NCBI RefSeq assembly: GCF_000172975.1
Contig: NZ_ABTR02000001.1
Coordinates: forward strand, 906,501-970,500
Length of the DNA stretch: 64,000 nt
Direction: 5' to 3'
DNA from: Dethiosulfovibrio peptidovorans DSM 11002
GTDB taxonomy: Bacteria; Synergistota; Synergistia; Synergistales; Dethiosulfovibrionaceae
Position 1 is the stretch's first letter; each line of letters opens with the position of its first letter. The translations under genes and the position numbers were made by a program. Of the stretch, positions 52,266-60,157 are shown one piece after another. The notes under the pieces are model-generated. The model was not told the origin of the DNA, ran no database searches, and saw nothing but the letters and a program-made list of their open reading frames with translations.

Positions 52266-53162
52266 ATGTTGAAAGTATCGGCGAAAGACGCGATATACAT
52301 TTTCGAGCCGGAGATGAGCCCGGCGGCATCGGTCAAACCGGGGGAGGTCTTCAAGGTGGAGACCAGCGACTGTTTCTGCGGCCAGATAAAGTCGGAGGGA
52401 ACCCTCTGCTCCGAGATAGACTTCGACCGCATAAACCCGGCGACCGGCCCGATAACCATAGAGGAAGCCGAGCCTGGAGACACACTGGCGGTGGAGATAA
52501 TAAGAATGGATCTGGCGGACCACGGCGTGGCCGTTACCGTTCCGGGAGAGGGACTGCTGGGAGATTCGGTGGAGCGTCCGTCCACAAAGATCATCCCCAT
52601 AAGAGACGGTAAGTGCCTCTTCGCCGGCCTGTCTCTTCCGGTGAAACCGATGATAGGTGTTATAGGGGTGGCCCCGGAGGAGGGGGCCTTCCCAACCGGA
52701 ACTCCCTGGAGTCACGGAGGAAACATGGACACGAAGGACATCGGTCCGGGAGCGACCCTCTACCTTCCGGTCCGCCGTCCCGGAGCCCTTCTGGCCATGG
52801 GAGACTGCCACGCCGTCATGGGAGACGGCGAGGTGTGCTGCTCCGGATGCGAGGTAGCCGCCACCATAACCCTGAGGACCTCTCTCATAAAGGGAAGCTC
52901 ACGAAAATGGCCGATTCTTGAGACCTCCGAGGGATTATCCGTCATAGTATCCGGAGAGAACCTGGATTCGGCCCTGTCGGAGGCCACCTCCGAGGCGGTG
53001 GACATGCTTAAAGCGGGGCTGGGACTCTCCTGGGAGGACGCCTACGTTCTATCCAGCCTGGCCATGGACCTGAGGATATCCCAGCTGGTGGACCCGAAAA
53101 AGACGGTCCGAGGGGTCATACCCAAAGGGATATTAACGACATCCAAGTTGTTCAAACGATGA
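52266..53162 (+). CDS. Acetamidase/formamidase-family amidohydrolase
   Basis: 298 residues from the ATG at 52266 (GGGAGG ten bases upstream); an ATG at 52245 overlaps the regulator stop but has no ribosome site. Family landmarks are the N-terminal PAASVKPGEVFKVETSDCFCGQI, NPATGPITIEEAEPGDTLAVEI, GVIGVAPEEG, SHGGNMDTKDIGPGATLYLPV and MGDCHAVMGDGEVCCSGCE. Members hydrolyse small amides to acid and ammonia in the cytoplasm. The real substrate is unknown. Placement next to grd genes suggests release of an amine or amino acid from an amide precursor (inference). Confidence 0.88.
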   Translation: MLKVSAKDAIYIFEPEMSPAASVKPGEVFKVETSDCFCGQIKSEGTLCSEIDFDRINPATGPITIEEAEPGDTLAVEIIRMDLADHGVAVTVPGEGLLGDSVERPSTKIIPIRDGKCLFAGLSLPVKPMIGVIGVAPEEGAFPTGTPWSHGGNMDTKDIGPGATLYLPVRRPGALLAMGDCHAVMGDGEVCCSGCEVAATITLRTSLIKGSSRKWPILETSEGLSVIVSGENLDSALSEATSEAVDMLKAGLGLSWEDAYVLSSLAMDLRISQLVDPKKTVRGVIPKGILTTSKLFKR

Positions 53163-53169
53163 GTCTCGG

Positions 53170-54441
53170 TCACTCCTTGCTTCCGGGGCCGAGGAACCTG
53201 TCCAGCAACAGGGCGGTGTAGAGATTGAGGCAGGTACGAAAATTCCTCAGATCGTGGCCCGAATAGACCTTTATCTTGTCCAACCTGTATATGACGGTAT
53301 TCCTGTGCAGGTGAAGCTCCTTCGCTGTGTTGACCAGTGAGAAGCCGCTCTCGCACCACGATCGAATCGTATCCTTGAGCTCGTTCCAGTCCGGCTCCTC
53401 CCGGAGGGTCCTCAGGCTGGACAGCACGAACCGGTTTCTCACCGATGGGGCGACGGTGGATATCATCTCCTCCAGCCGATAGTCGTCTATACAGTAGACC
53501 CCGGGCCCTTGCATGAACTTCTTCCCCAGGGTCAAGGCCCTCCAGGACTCCTTATAGGAAGCGGCCAAATCGGCAATCCCCAGGGCGGGAGACCCTATTC
53601 CCACGGCGGCGTTTAGCCCCTCGTCGGTTATCCTGCCCAGAAGGTCCTCGGTCTTCTCCCTGGTTACCGTGACGGCATTTGACGGTGCCGGATAGGACTC
53701 GGCAGGCCGAACCCCGTGGAGCACCACGAAACGGTTGTTGCTCTCCATGGTGGATATATCCTTTGGACCGTTGAAGATCCTCCTTATCTCCAGGAGGATC
53801 TTTCTCTTTACGCCCTGTATCACTGTCTCGGGCTTCTCCCCCTCCCGGTTGACGTAATCCCTCCTCACTGACAGGGCGAACCGTCCGAACTGATACAGAT
53901 CCACCGCCACGGGAACGTATATCCATGTCCTGTCGTATCTGAACTCCGAGGCCCTGGCGAGGAGGATGGTCTCGTTGCTGACCCCCGGGACGAAGGTGGA
54001 CAGGTCCTGGATGAAATCCTGAAGTATATGCTCCCTGTTGGCCGCGTGCTCGAAGAACTCCCTCTCCTTAAGAAGTATCTCTATCTGTTTTTTCACTATC
54101 AACGCGAAGGGACGGACCTTATCGGCGTCTCCGGTTATGGCCATAGACCCCACCACGGAACCGGACATTGAGCTTATGGGATAGGTAACCCCCGGCAGGG
54201 TTCCCTTGAGCCCCCTGGCCTCGTCCTCTGAGGTGGAGCTGCCCCTCCTCTCGGCTATGACCGCCAGAGAGGCCTCGTGAAGTTCTCCGACCCTGTTCTC
54301 GTCGCTTGCTCCCACTATCACCCCGTCGGTATCGGTGATTATGACGTTGTAGCCTATGACGTCCGATGTGGACCTGGCTATCTCCATGGCGTGCCGCCTC
54401 AAAGTTGAGTCAGACCAATTAGGACGAGACTTTATGACCAT
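53170..54441 (-). CDS. CdaR/PucR-type transcriptional regulator
   Basis: 423 residues. The N-terminal diacid-recognition-like domain contains SDVIGYNVIITDTDGVIVGAS and LPGVTYPISSMSGSVVGSMAITGD. A central GGDEF-like fold without catalytic residues follows. The C-terminal PucR HTH reads WCESGFSLVNTAKELHLHRNTVIYRLDKI. CdaR-like proteins activate genes for organic-acid or amine use. It is divergent from grdE, whose operon it probably controls; an inverted repeat lies between the two. Confidence 0.88.
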   Translation of the reverse strand: MVIKSRPNWSDSTLRRHAMEIARSTSDVIGYNVIITDTDGVIVGASDENRVGELHEASLAVIAERRGSSTSEDEARGLKGTLPGVTYPISSMSGSVVGSMAITGDADKVRPFALIVKKQIEILLKEREFFEHAANREHILQDFIQDLSTFVPGVSNETILLARASEFRYDRTWIYVPVAVDLYQFGRFALSVRRDYVNREGEKPETVIQGVKRKILLEIRRIFNGPKDISTMESNNRFVVLHGVRPAESYPAPSNAVTVTREKTEDLLGRITDEGLNAAVGIGSPALGIADLAASYKESWRALTLGKKFMQGPGVYCIDDYRLEEMISTVAPSVRNRFVLSSLRTLREEPDWNELKDTIRSWCESGFSLVNTAKELHLHRNTVIYRLDKIKVYSGHDLRNFRTCLNLYTALLLDRFLGPGSKE

Positions 54442-54524
54442 TTTTTATGAAAACCCCCTCTTTGTATGAATAGCACAAATCACCACCTCTATTGAGCCAC
54501 AAATCATGTTTTTTTTCAACGATG

Positions 54525-54538
54525 ATTGTACAGACAAT
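54525..54538. promoter_or_regulatory. Candidate operator in the cdaR-like/grdE gap
   Basis: ATTGT-ACAG-ACAAT is a perfect inverted repeat 72 bases before the grdE start. Related half-sites (TTTGT and ACAAA around 54463-54482) occur nearer the regulator gene. No confident -10/-35 pair was found in this 168-bp gap. Confidence 0.4.
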
Positions 54539-54609
54539 TGGGATTAGACTTTAGCTGTGAGACGAGGGATCTTTCTAAGATCGATATAAATACATTGAGG
54601 AGGTTTGTC

Positions 54610-55896
54610 ATGAGGCTTGAACTGCACAGGGCCGAGGTCCGGGACCTGCGATGGGGCACCCCCACCAGGTTGGAGAATCACGTCCTCTACGTGGACAAAG
54701 AGGAAGCCGTCGCTGCCATAAGCGACGACGATCGCATAGAGAGCTGGGAGATCGACCTGGCCAGACCGGGCGAGTCGGTTCGGATAATCCCGGTTAAGGA
54801 CGTAATAGAGCCCCGGGTCAAACTGGAGGGAGGAAGCGGATTCTTCCCGGGAGTACTGGGCCCCAACGAGACGGCCGGGGACGGCAAGACCCTGGTCCTC
54901 AGCGGAGCGGCAGTGGTGTCCGCCGGGCCGATAATGGCCTTCCAGGAGGGCTTTATCGACATGACCGGGCCCGGAGCGGAGCACACACCGTTCTCCAAGA
55001 CCTTCAACGTGGTCGTAAACGCCCATCCCGTAGAGGACCTCGAGAAGCACCAGTACGAGGAGGCATTGAGGCTCGCAGGACTTAAGGTAGGCCTTTATCT
55101 GGCTGAGTGCTGCAAGGACGCCGATATCGACAAGGTGGAGGTCTTCGAGAGAGGAACCGTGGCGGAGGAGGCACTCAAGTATCCCGACCTTCCCAAGGTG
55201 GCCCATCTCTGTATGTGCATCACCCAGGGGCTCCTTCACGACACCTATCTTTACGGAGTGGACATGAAGAACATACTTCCCACGCTGGTCCATCCGAACG
55301 AGATAATCGACGGAGCCATGGTATCGGGGAACTGCGTGTCCGCCTGCGACAAGAACACCAGCTGGCATCACGTCAACGACCCGGTCATAAAGGAACTCTA
55401 CGCCCTTCACGGCAAGGAGATCAACTTCCTCGGAATGATTCCCACGCTGGAATCCACCGTGCTGGCCGGCAAGGAGAAGACATCTTCCTTCAACGCCAAA
55501 CTGGCCCACGAGCTCGGGGCCGACGGGGTCATAATCACAGAGGAAGGCTACGGCAACCCCGACACGGACATCTGTATGAACGTCAAGAAATGCGAGGCCC
55601 TGGGAATCAAGACTGTGGTCATAGCGGACGAGGCCTCCGGGACCGACGGATCCGGACAGGGGCTGGCCGACGCCACTCCGGAGCTCACCGCCTTCGTTTC
55701 CGCCGGAAACGTCAACGAGATGGTGGAGGTTCCCGCCATGGACAAGGTGATAGGCTACCCCGAGTCGATAGCCCACATGTCCGGAGGAGCCGACGACAGC
55801 CTCAGGGAGGACGGTTCTATGTACGTCGAGCTTCAGTCGATAATAGGGTCAACCTGCGAGATCGGTACGAACCGTACCGGCTCGGAGTGGGTTTAG
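54610..55896 (+). CDS. grdE: Glycine/sarcosine/betaine reductase component B, alpha-beta proprotein (GrdE-type)
   Basis: 428 residues, the family length, from the ATG at 54610 behind GAGGAGG. It is the precursor that is cut to two subunits, with a pyruvoyl group formed from a cysteine. That residue is Cys242 in MVSGNCVSACDKNTSWHH. VKLEGGSGFFPGVLGPNETAGDG and DEASGTDGSGQGLADATPEL are other conserved blocks. Component B forms a Schiff base with the amine substrate and passes a carboxymethyl group to selenoprotein A. Which substrate (glycine, sarcosine, betaine or another) cannot be decided from this subunit. Confidence 0.92.
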   Translation: MRLELHRAEVRDLRWGTPTRLENHVLYVDKEEAVAAISDDDRIESWEIDLARPGESVRIIPVKDVIEPRVKLEGGSGFFPGVLGPNETAGDGKTLVLSGAAVVSAGPIMAFQEGFIDMTGPGAEHTPFSKTFNVVVNAHPVEDLEKHQYEEALRLAGLKVGLYLAECCKDADIDKVEVFERGTVAEEALKYPDLPKVAHLCMCITQGLLHDTYLYGVDMKNILPTLVHPNEIIDGAMVSGNCVSACDKNTSWHHVNDPVIKELYALHGKEINFLGMIPTLESTVLAGKEKTSSFNAKLAHELGADGVIITEEGYGNPDTDICMNVKKCEALGIKTVVIADEASGTDGSGQGLADATPELTAFVSAGNVNEMVEVPAMDKVIGYPESIAHMSGGADDSLREDGSMYVELQSIIGSTCEIGTNRTGSEWV

Positions 55897-55913
55897 GCTG
55901 GGAGGATAGAGCT

Positions 55914-57224
55914 ATGACCTTCAGGATAGTCCACTATATAAACCAGTTTTACGCGGGAATCGGAGGAGAGGAAAAGGCCCACGTCGTGCCGGAGTCCAGG
56001 CCGGGAGTCATCGGTCCGGGACTGGCTCTTAACGGCGCCCTCGGATCGGAAGCCGAGGTGGTAGGCACGGTTATATGCGGCGACAGCTACTACGGAGAGC
56101 ACATGGACGAGGCCAGGGAAACTGTGCTGAAGATGATAGAGGCCTTCGAACCCGACGGTGTGGTGGCAGGGCCGGGATTCTTCGCCGGAAGATACGGGGT
56201 GGCCTGCGGCGACGTGTGCGCCTCCGTGGAGGAAAAGCTTAAGATACCCACGGTGACGGCTCTCTACCACGAGAACCCCGGAGCGGAGATGTACGCTTCG
56301 AAGACCTATATCGTCCGGGCCTCCGACAGCGCCAGAGGAATGAAGGACGCTGTAAAGACCATGAGCTCTCTGCTTCTCAAGAGGTTGAAGGGCGATGCCA
56401 TGGGATCCGCCATGGAAGAGGGATATCTGTCCAGAGGGGTCAGAAAGGTGTTCTTCCACGAGAAGACCGGCGCGAAAAGAGCGGTGGAGATGCTGCTCAA
56501 GAAGATGGACGGCCAGCCCTTCCAGACCGAGTACGAGATGCCGGTGTTCAAAAAGATTCCGCCGTCGGCTCCCATAGAGGACCTCTCCAAGGCGACCATC
56601 GCCATAATAACCTCCGGAGGCATAGTGCCCAAGGGCAACCCGGACAAGATCAGGGTGTCCTCCGCCGAGAGCTACGGCATATACGACATAAGTTCACTGA
56701 ACGATCTGACTCCGGACAACTACGAGTCCATCCACGGCGGCTACGATACCACCTGGGCCAACGAGAACCCCGACGTGGTGCTTCCTCTGGACGTCATGAG
56801 GGAGTTTGAGAAAGAGGGAGTTATAGGCAAGCTTCACGAATACGCCTACTGCACCACCGGAACAGGCACCGCCGTGGGACACGCCGAACGATTCGGTCAG
56901 GAGATAGGCGCAAAGCTGAGGGAAAGCGGCGTGGACGGAGTTATACTCACGTCCACCTGAGGATCCTGCACTCGATGCGGCGCATCGATGTCCAGGGAAA
57001 TAGAGAAAGCGGCGGGTATACCGGTGGTCCAGATGGCTACGATCGTTCCGATAATGCTGACCGTCGGAGCTAACAGAATTGTTCCCGGGGTGGCCATTCC
57101 CCATCCCATAGGAGATCCCGAGCAGGGCCCCGAGGGAGACATAAAGGTAAGGAGAAAGCTCATTAACAAAGCGCTCGAGGCTCTGACCACCGAAGTTTCC
57201 GAACAGACGGTTTTCAAAGCCTGA
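55914..57224 (+). CDS. grdB: Component B gamma subunit, selenoprotein (GrdB-type), with in-frame UGA
   Basis: 436 residues when the TGA at 56958-56960 is read as selenocysteine (residue 349). The frame continues for 88 codons after it, and the junction reads DGVILTST-U-GSCTRCGASM, the U-x2-C-x2-C active site of GrdB/GrdF/GrdH. A SECIS-like hairpin follows immediately. The N-terminal part has VICGDSYYGEHMDEA and PGFFAGRYGVACGDVC; the C-terminal part has VVQMATIVPIMLTVGANRIV. Conventional gene callers would split it at 56960. The selenocysteine attacks the substrate Schiff base to release the amine. GGGAGGAT precedes the ATG. Confidence 0.93.
56958..56996 (+). promoter_or_regulatory. SECIS-like element directing selenocysteine at UGA 56958
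   Basis: The UGA codon (56958-56960) is followed after four bases by a hairpin. CCTG-x-AC-TCGATGC (56965-56978) pairs with GCATCGA-x-GT-x-CAGG (56982-56996), with GGC as the apical loop and small internal bulges. Size, distance from UGA and a GG in the loop suit a bacterial SECIS read by SelB. Confidence 0.75.
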
Positions 57225-57237
57225 GGAGGTGACGGAC

Positions 57238-57627
57238 TTGATCGTCGTCACCAACAACGAGAAAACCAGAGATTCCCTCCCTATGGCGCAATGGGTTGAC
57301 GGAACCGCCCTCGACGTCCTCGACGAGGTGGAGTCGATGCTCCGAACGGGGTACGGTCTGGTGAGCGCCCCTCTTTCGGCCAACAACAGGCTGAACCGCT
57401 CTCCCTACCGTTCTATCATCCTTGGAAAACAGGGAACCTGGTCCGGAGACGACCTGGAACTGGTCGACAAGGCCAGAGCCTTCCTCAAGAGCCAGAGGAT
57501 CGTTCAAGACAGCTCAGCCGACGTAGATTATCGTTGGATCGACGCCGATCTGGCAAAGACGGCCTGGGACGAAGGTATGAAGCTGGGCCTCCAACGAAGA
57601 GATCCGAAGGGGGCTCCCCATGAATAA
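57238..57627 (+). CDS. grdX: GrdX-family protein
   Basis: 129 residues from the TTG at 57238, eight bases after AGGAGG; a GTG three codons earlier abuts that site. It opens LIVVTNNEKTRDSLPM and has LVSAPLSANNRLNRSPYRSIILG, the pattern of GrdX, a small conserved protein of unknown function found in glycine-reductase-type operons. It overlaps the transporter gene by eight bases, so the four genes grdE-grdB-grdX-transporter form one unit. Confidence 0.8.
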   Translation: MIVVTNNEKTRDSLPMAQWVDGTALDVLDEVESMLRTGYGLVSAPLSANNRLNRSPYRSIILGKQGTWSGDDLELVDKARAFLKSQRIVQDSSADVDYRWIDADLAKTAWDEGMKLGLQRRDPKGAPHE

Positions 57628-58702
57628 CGACGACTACAGCGTAAAGACGGTGATAACCTTCGGAGGAGCCTTCATAGCGTTTCTCATAGGATCGGGGTTC
57701 GCCACCGGACAGGAGGTGCTCCAGTACTTCACGTCCTACGGTTACAGGGGAATAGCCGGGGCGGTCCTGACGTTGATACTGCTGCTGTTCGTAGGGGTGA
57801 GCTTCATCACCGTGGGACAGGAGGAGAAGTTCGAGAAGAGCAGCGATATCTTCAGGTATTACTGCGGAAATACCCTAGGAGGATTCTTCGACTATTTCGC
57901 CACGGTCTTCATATACCTCTCCTTCGTGGTCATGATAGCCGGAGCGGGAGCCACGGTCGAGCAGCATTTCGGCCTTCCCGTTTACGTAGGAGGCGTCCTC
58001 ATGGCCCTTATGGCCGGGTTCACCGTCTCCTTCGGGCTTGGCAGGATAGTGGACGTGATAGGCAGAATCGGCCCCACCATAGTGGTAATATCCATAGGGC
58101 TCGGACTGGCTTCCATATTCGGCAACTTCGACGGTATAGCCCAAGGTCAGGAGGCGCTCCCGACCATGAATATCATGAAGGCGTCCTCCAACTGGATATT
58201 CGCAGCCGGATCCTACGTTGGCTTCTGCATGCTCTGGCTGGCGTCCTTCCTGGCGGCCATGGGAGCCACGGCCAAGAGCAAAAAAGAGGCGGCCTACGGG
58301 GCCGGTCTGGGGGCCATAGGGTTCTCCCTTGCCGTCATAGTGGTGGCCCTGGGGCTGCTGGCCTACGTGAAGGACGTCGCCGCGAGCCAGATACCTATGC
58401 TGATACTGGCGGAGAAGGTCCACCCCATGCTGGCGAACGGCTTCTCTCTGATAATAGTGGCGGGAATATACACCACGGCCGTTCCGCTTCTGTGGTCCGT
58501 CTCCTCCAGGATAGCCGAGGACAAGAGCCCCCGGTTCAGGACGGCGACGATTATACTGGCCGTAGCGGGGCTGGTGGTCGGGATATACCTTCCCTTCGCC
58601 AGGCTGGTCAACATAGTCTACGTTATAAACGGCTATGTAGGCATACTCCTTCTGGGGATAATGGTATTGAAGAGCTTCAGACAACGTGTCGCTAAAGCAT
58701 AA
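57620..58702 (+). CDS. YkvI-like membrane transporter linked to component B
   Basis: 360 residues, about ten helices. The N-terminus TFGGAFIAFLIGSGFATGQEVLQYF is typical of YkvI-like members of the amino acid/amine transporter superfamily, with an unwound first helix (GSGFATGQE) for Na+ and substrate. MLWLASFLAAMGATAKSKKEA and IYTTAVPLLWSVSSRIAEDKSP fit too. By context it should import the component B substrate. The end of the gene is duplicated in tandem (see repeat). Confidence 0.82.
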   Translation: MNNDDYSVKTVITFGGAFIAFLIGSGFATGQEVLQYFTSYGYRGIAGAVLTLILLLFVGVSFITVGQEEKFEKSSDIFRYYCGNTLGGFFDYFATVFIYLSFVVMIAGAGATVEQHFGLPVYVGGVLMALMAGFTVSFGLGRIVDVIGRIGPTIVVISIGLGLASIFGNFDGIAQGQEALPTMNIMKASSNWIFAAGSYVGFCMLWLASFLAAMGATAKSKKEAAYGAGLGAIGFSLAVIVVALGLLAYVKDVAASQIPMLILAEKVHPMLANGFSLIIVAGIYTTAVPLLWSVSSRIAEDKSPRFRTATIILAVAGLVVGIYLPFARLVNIVYVINGYVGILLLGIMVLKSFRQRVAKA

Positions 58703-58718
58703 AACGTGTCGCTAAAGC
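58683..58718 (+). repeat. Short tandem duplication of the transporter gene end
   Basis: AACGTGTCGCTAAAGC occurs at 58683-58698 and 58703-58718, a 20-bp period, the first copy including the last codons and stop. It looks like slippage. Confidence 0.6.
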
Positions 58719-58746
58719 GTAAAGTAAAGAGAGCGCGGATAGATGA

Positions 58747-58772
58747 GTAGGGGAGCCTTCTGGCTCCCCTAC
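58747..58772 (+). terminator. Terminator of the grd operon
   Basis: GTAGGGGAGCC pairs with GGCTCCCCTAC around TTCT, followed by TTCCTTTT. Confidence 0.85.
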
Positions 58773-58778
58773 TTCCTT

Positions 58779-58809
58779 TTAGACCATCTTCTCCGGACAG
58801 ACTCCCCAT
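58779..58809 (-). pseudogene. Internally deleted fragment of a MarR-like gene end
   Basis: Read on the minus strand the fragment encodes MGSLSGEDGL then stop. It matches the end of the remnant at 59630-59699 (MRSLSGEEFDKLVRLEKMV) except for a clean loss of about 30 bases in the middle. Two copies of the same gene end therefore flank the toxin-antitoxin genes. Confidence 0.5.
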
Positions 58810-58894
58810 GGTGGATATAACCGGCTTGCCCATGGAGAAGATCAAAGACATCTCGGAGAACAGGGAAAAGTACGCCGCCGAACTGGAGAACTAG
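58808..58894 (+). pseudogene. Short reading frame resembling the tail of an Rpn-type nuclease/transposase
   Basis: 28 codons (VDITGLPMEKIKDISENREK and so on). The TGLPMEKIKDI pattern is like the C-terminus of Rpn-family recombination-promoting nucleases (TGLSxEEIxxL). No ribosome site and no upstream body of the gene are present, so this is most likely a remnant. Confidence 0.35.
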
Positions 58895-58911
58895 TTAGTT
58901 CGTGCTATGTA

Positions 58912-58940
58912 TTGTTTTTTTCACACAATAGACGTATGAT
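58912..58940 (+). promoter_or_regulatory. Promoter of the toxin-antitoxin operon
   Basis: TTGTTT (58912-58917), 17-bp spacer, TATGAT (58935-58940), 26 bases before the antitoxin start codon. Such promoters are usually autorepressed by the antitoxin-toxin complex. Confidence 0.65.
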
Positions 58941-58966
58941 ATAGGTAAACAAAAGGAGGTAGGCAT

Positions 58967-59245
58967 ATGGCTGGAAATACCACAAATATCAGCATCCGTA
59001 TGGATTCCGACCTAAAGGCTCAGGCAGAGATTCTCTTCGGAGAGATGGGGATGAATATGACAACTGCTTTCAACATCTTCGTTCGCCAGTCGCTCCGTGA
59101 GGGCAGGATTCCTTTTGAAATCTCTGTAAACAATATAAACAGGGAAACCATGGCTGCGATGTTAGAGGCTGAGATTATCGCCAAAGACCCCTCAATCAAG
59201 GGCTACACCGATTTAGACAAGCTTTTTGCCGATCTCAGAAAATGA
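58967..59245 (+). CDS. RelB/DinJ-family antitoxin
   Basis: 92 residues. The N-terminal ribbon-helix-helix NISIRMDSDLKAQAEILFGEMGMNMTTAFNIFVRQS is diagnostic of RelB/DinJ. The C-terminus (EAEIIAKDPSIKGYTDLDKLFADL) would wrap the toxin. AAAGGAGG precedes the ATG, and the stop overlaps the toxin start (ATGA). It neutralises the toxin and represses the operon. Confidence 0.92.
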   Translation: MAGNTTNISIRMDSDLKAQAEILFGEMGMNMTTAFNIFVRQSLREGRIPFEISVNNINRETMAAMLEAEIIAKDPSIKGYTDLDKLFADLRK

Positions 59246-59532
59246 GAAAGACAAAACTAACTGTAAAACCGACCTCTCAGTTCAGAAAGGACTACAAACT
59301 AGCCTTTAAACGTGGGCTAAAGATAGAGCTCATAGAAGACGTCATCTCCATTCTGGCTATGGCTGAGGAGCTCCCCCCAAAAAACAGGGATCACGCTCTT
59401 TCCGGAAATTGGACAGGGCATCGAGAGTGTCATATTCAGCCTGATTGGTTACTGATATATCGTGTGGAAGCATCGGTCCTGGTGTTGACCCTTACCCGGA
59501 CAGGAACACATGCGGATCTTTTCGGGAAATAA
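59242..59532 (+). CDS. YafQ/RelE-type mRNA interferase toxin
   Basis: 96 residues. TSQFRKDYKLAFKRGLKIELIEDVI, then LPPKNRDHALSGNWTGHRECHIQPDWLLIYRVE, then LTLTRTGTHADLFGK is the YafQ pattern. The conserved HxxxHxxxxWLLIY-type core and the terminal histidine and phenylalanine are at the active site. It would cleave ribosome-bound mRNA when released from the antitoxin. Confidence 0.92.
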   Translation: MRKTKLTVKPTSQFRKDYKLAFKRGLKIELIEDVISILAMAEELPPKNRDHALSGNWTGHRECHIQPDWLLIYRVEASVLVLTLTRTGTHADLFGK

Positions 59533-59568
59533 AGCACCCTGTGGGACGGAAAATCCCTCAGGGTGCTT
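59532..59568 (+). terminator. Hairpin after the toxin gene
   Basis: AAGCACCCTG pairs with CAGGGTGCTT, with an inner GGGA/TCCC extension, directly at the toxin stop. The following GTGTT is a poor U-tract, so termination may be partial. Confidence 0.55.
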
Positions 59569-59629
59569 GTGTTAAAAAGGGCAATACCACAAAGGTTCCG
59601 AAGCCTTCGTCGAGGAAGAGCGAGTCCAC

Positions 59630-59860
59630 TTATACCATCTTCTCCAGACGTACCAGCTTGTCGAACTCCTCTCCGGACAGACTCCTCATGGCTACCGCCG
59701 CCTCTTTCGTTGTTGCTGCTCTGACTTCGGTTCACGTAATCGTTCGGGTGGATCGAAAACCTGGAATCGTCGGATGCTATCCCGGCTATTTTTTACAAGT
59801 CCTAAATCAAAGGTGCGGAGTCTCTTTCTCTTGTGAGATCCTTGACCGTTAAACCGTATA
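59630..59860 (-). pseudogene. Degenerate MarR-family regulator remnant
   Basis: On the minus strand the end reads RAATTKEAAVAMRSLSGEEF then DKLVRLEKMV and stop, the usual last helix of MarR regulators. A wing-like LTVKDLTRERD lies further upstream in another frame, with stops between, so the gene is decayed. The surrounding 59569-60067 stretch holds nothing else recognisable; 59860-60030 is AT-rich. Confidence 0.5.
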
Positions 59861-60067
59861 GTGCTAATTTTATAAAAAAATAACCGCAGGGAAGGTTCTC
59901 TCAGTGATGGACTAGGGAGGGAAATACCCGAAAACGGACGCAAAAACGCGGTGCGTCTACGGCCTTATCCGGACGAAAGCGCTTGACAGTCGGCTCCTGC
60001 CTAAATATATTAGAGAATATTTTAATTTTGGAGGACTGCGCCCAGCATCCTCATTACCGTCTCTGTC

Positions 60068-60157
60068 GTGGCAAGAAAACCAATTACCCATGAGGAGCTT
60101 GAGAAATGGTCGAAGTCTGGCGGAGCAGCGGACAAAAGAAGAAAAGGACGAAGCTGA
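60068..60157 (+). CDS. Possible short protein ahead of hsdM
   Basis: A 29-codon frame from GTG (VARKPITHEELEKWSKSG...) whose TGA is directly followed by the hsdM ATG. There is no proper ribosome site; a GGAGG at 60030-60034 is too far upstream. It could instead be the tail of a lost gene. Included because the tight junction with hsdM looks operon-like. Confidence 0.25.
   Translation: MARKPITHEELEKWSKSGGAADKRRKGRS

Noticed and set aside
54544-55776. A 410-codon minus-strand frame opposite grdE
   Set aside because: It lies wholly antisense to a well-supported gene. Its composition is the usual shadow of the plus-strand codon bias, and there is no ribosome site.
56958-56960. TGA as a true stop making grdB a pseudogene with a separate short downstream gene
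   Set aside because: The downstream frame continues GrdB exactly through the U-x2-C-x2-C motif, and a SECIS-like hairpin follows, so readthrough as selenocysteine is the better explanation.
58967-59532. Toxin-antitoxin genes as part of an intact insertion sequence
   Set aside because: No transposase gene and no terminal inverted repeats with target duplication were found; only gene remnants flank the pair.
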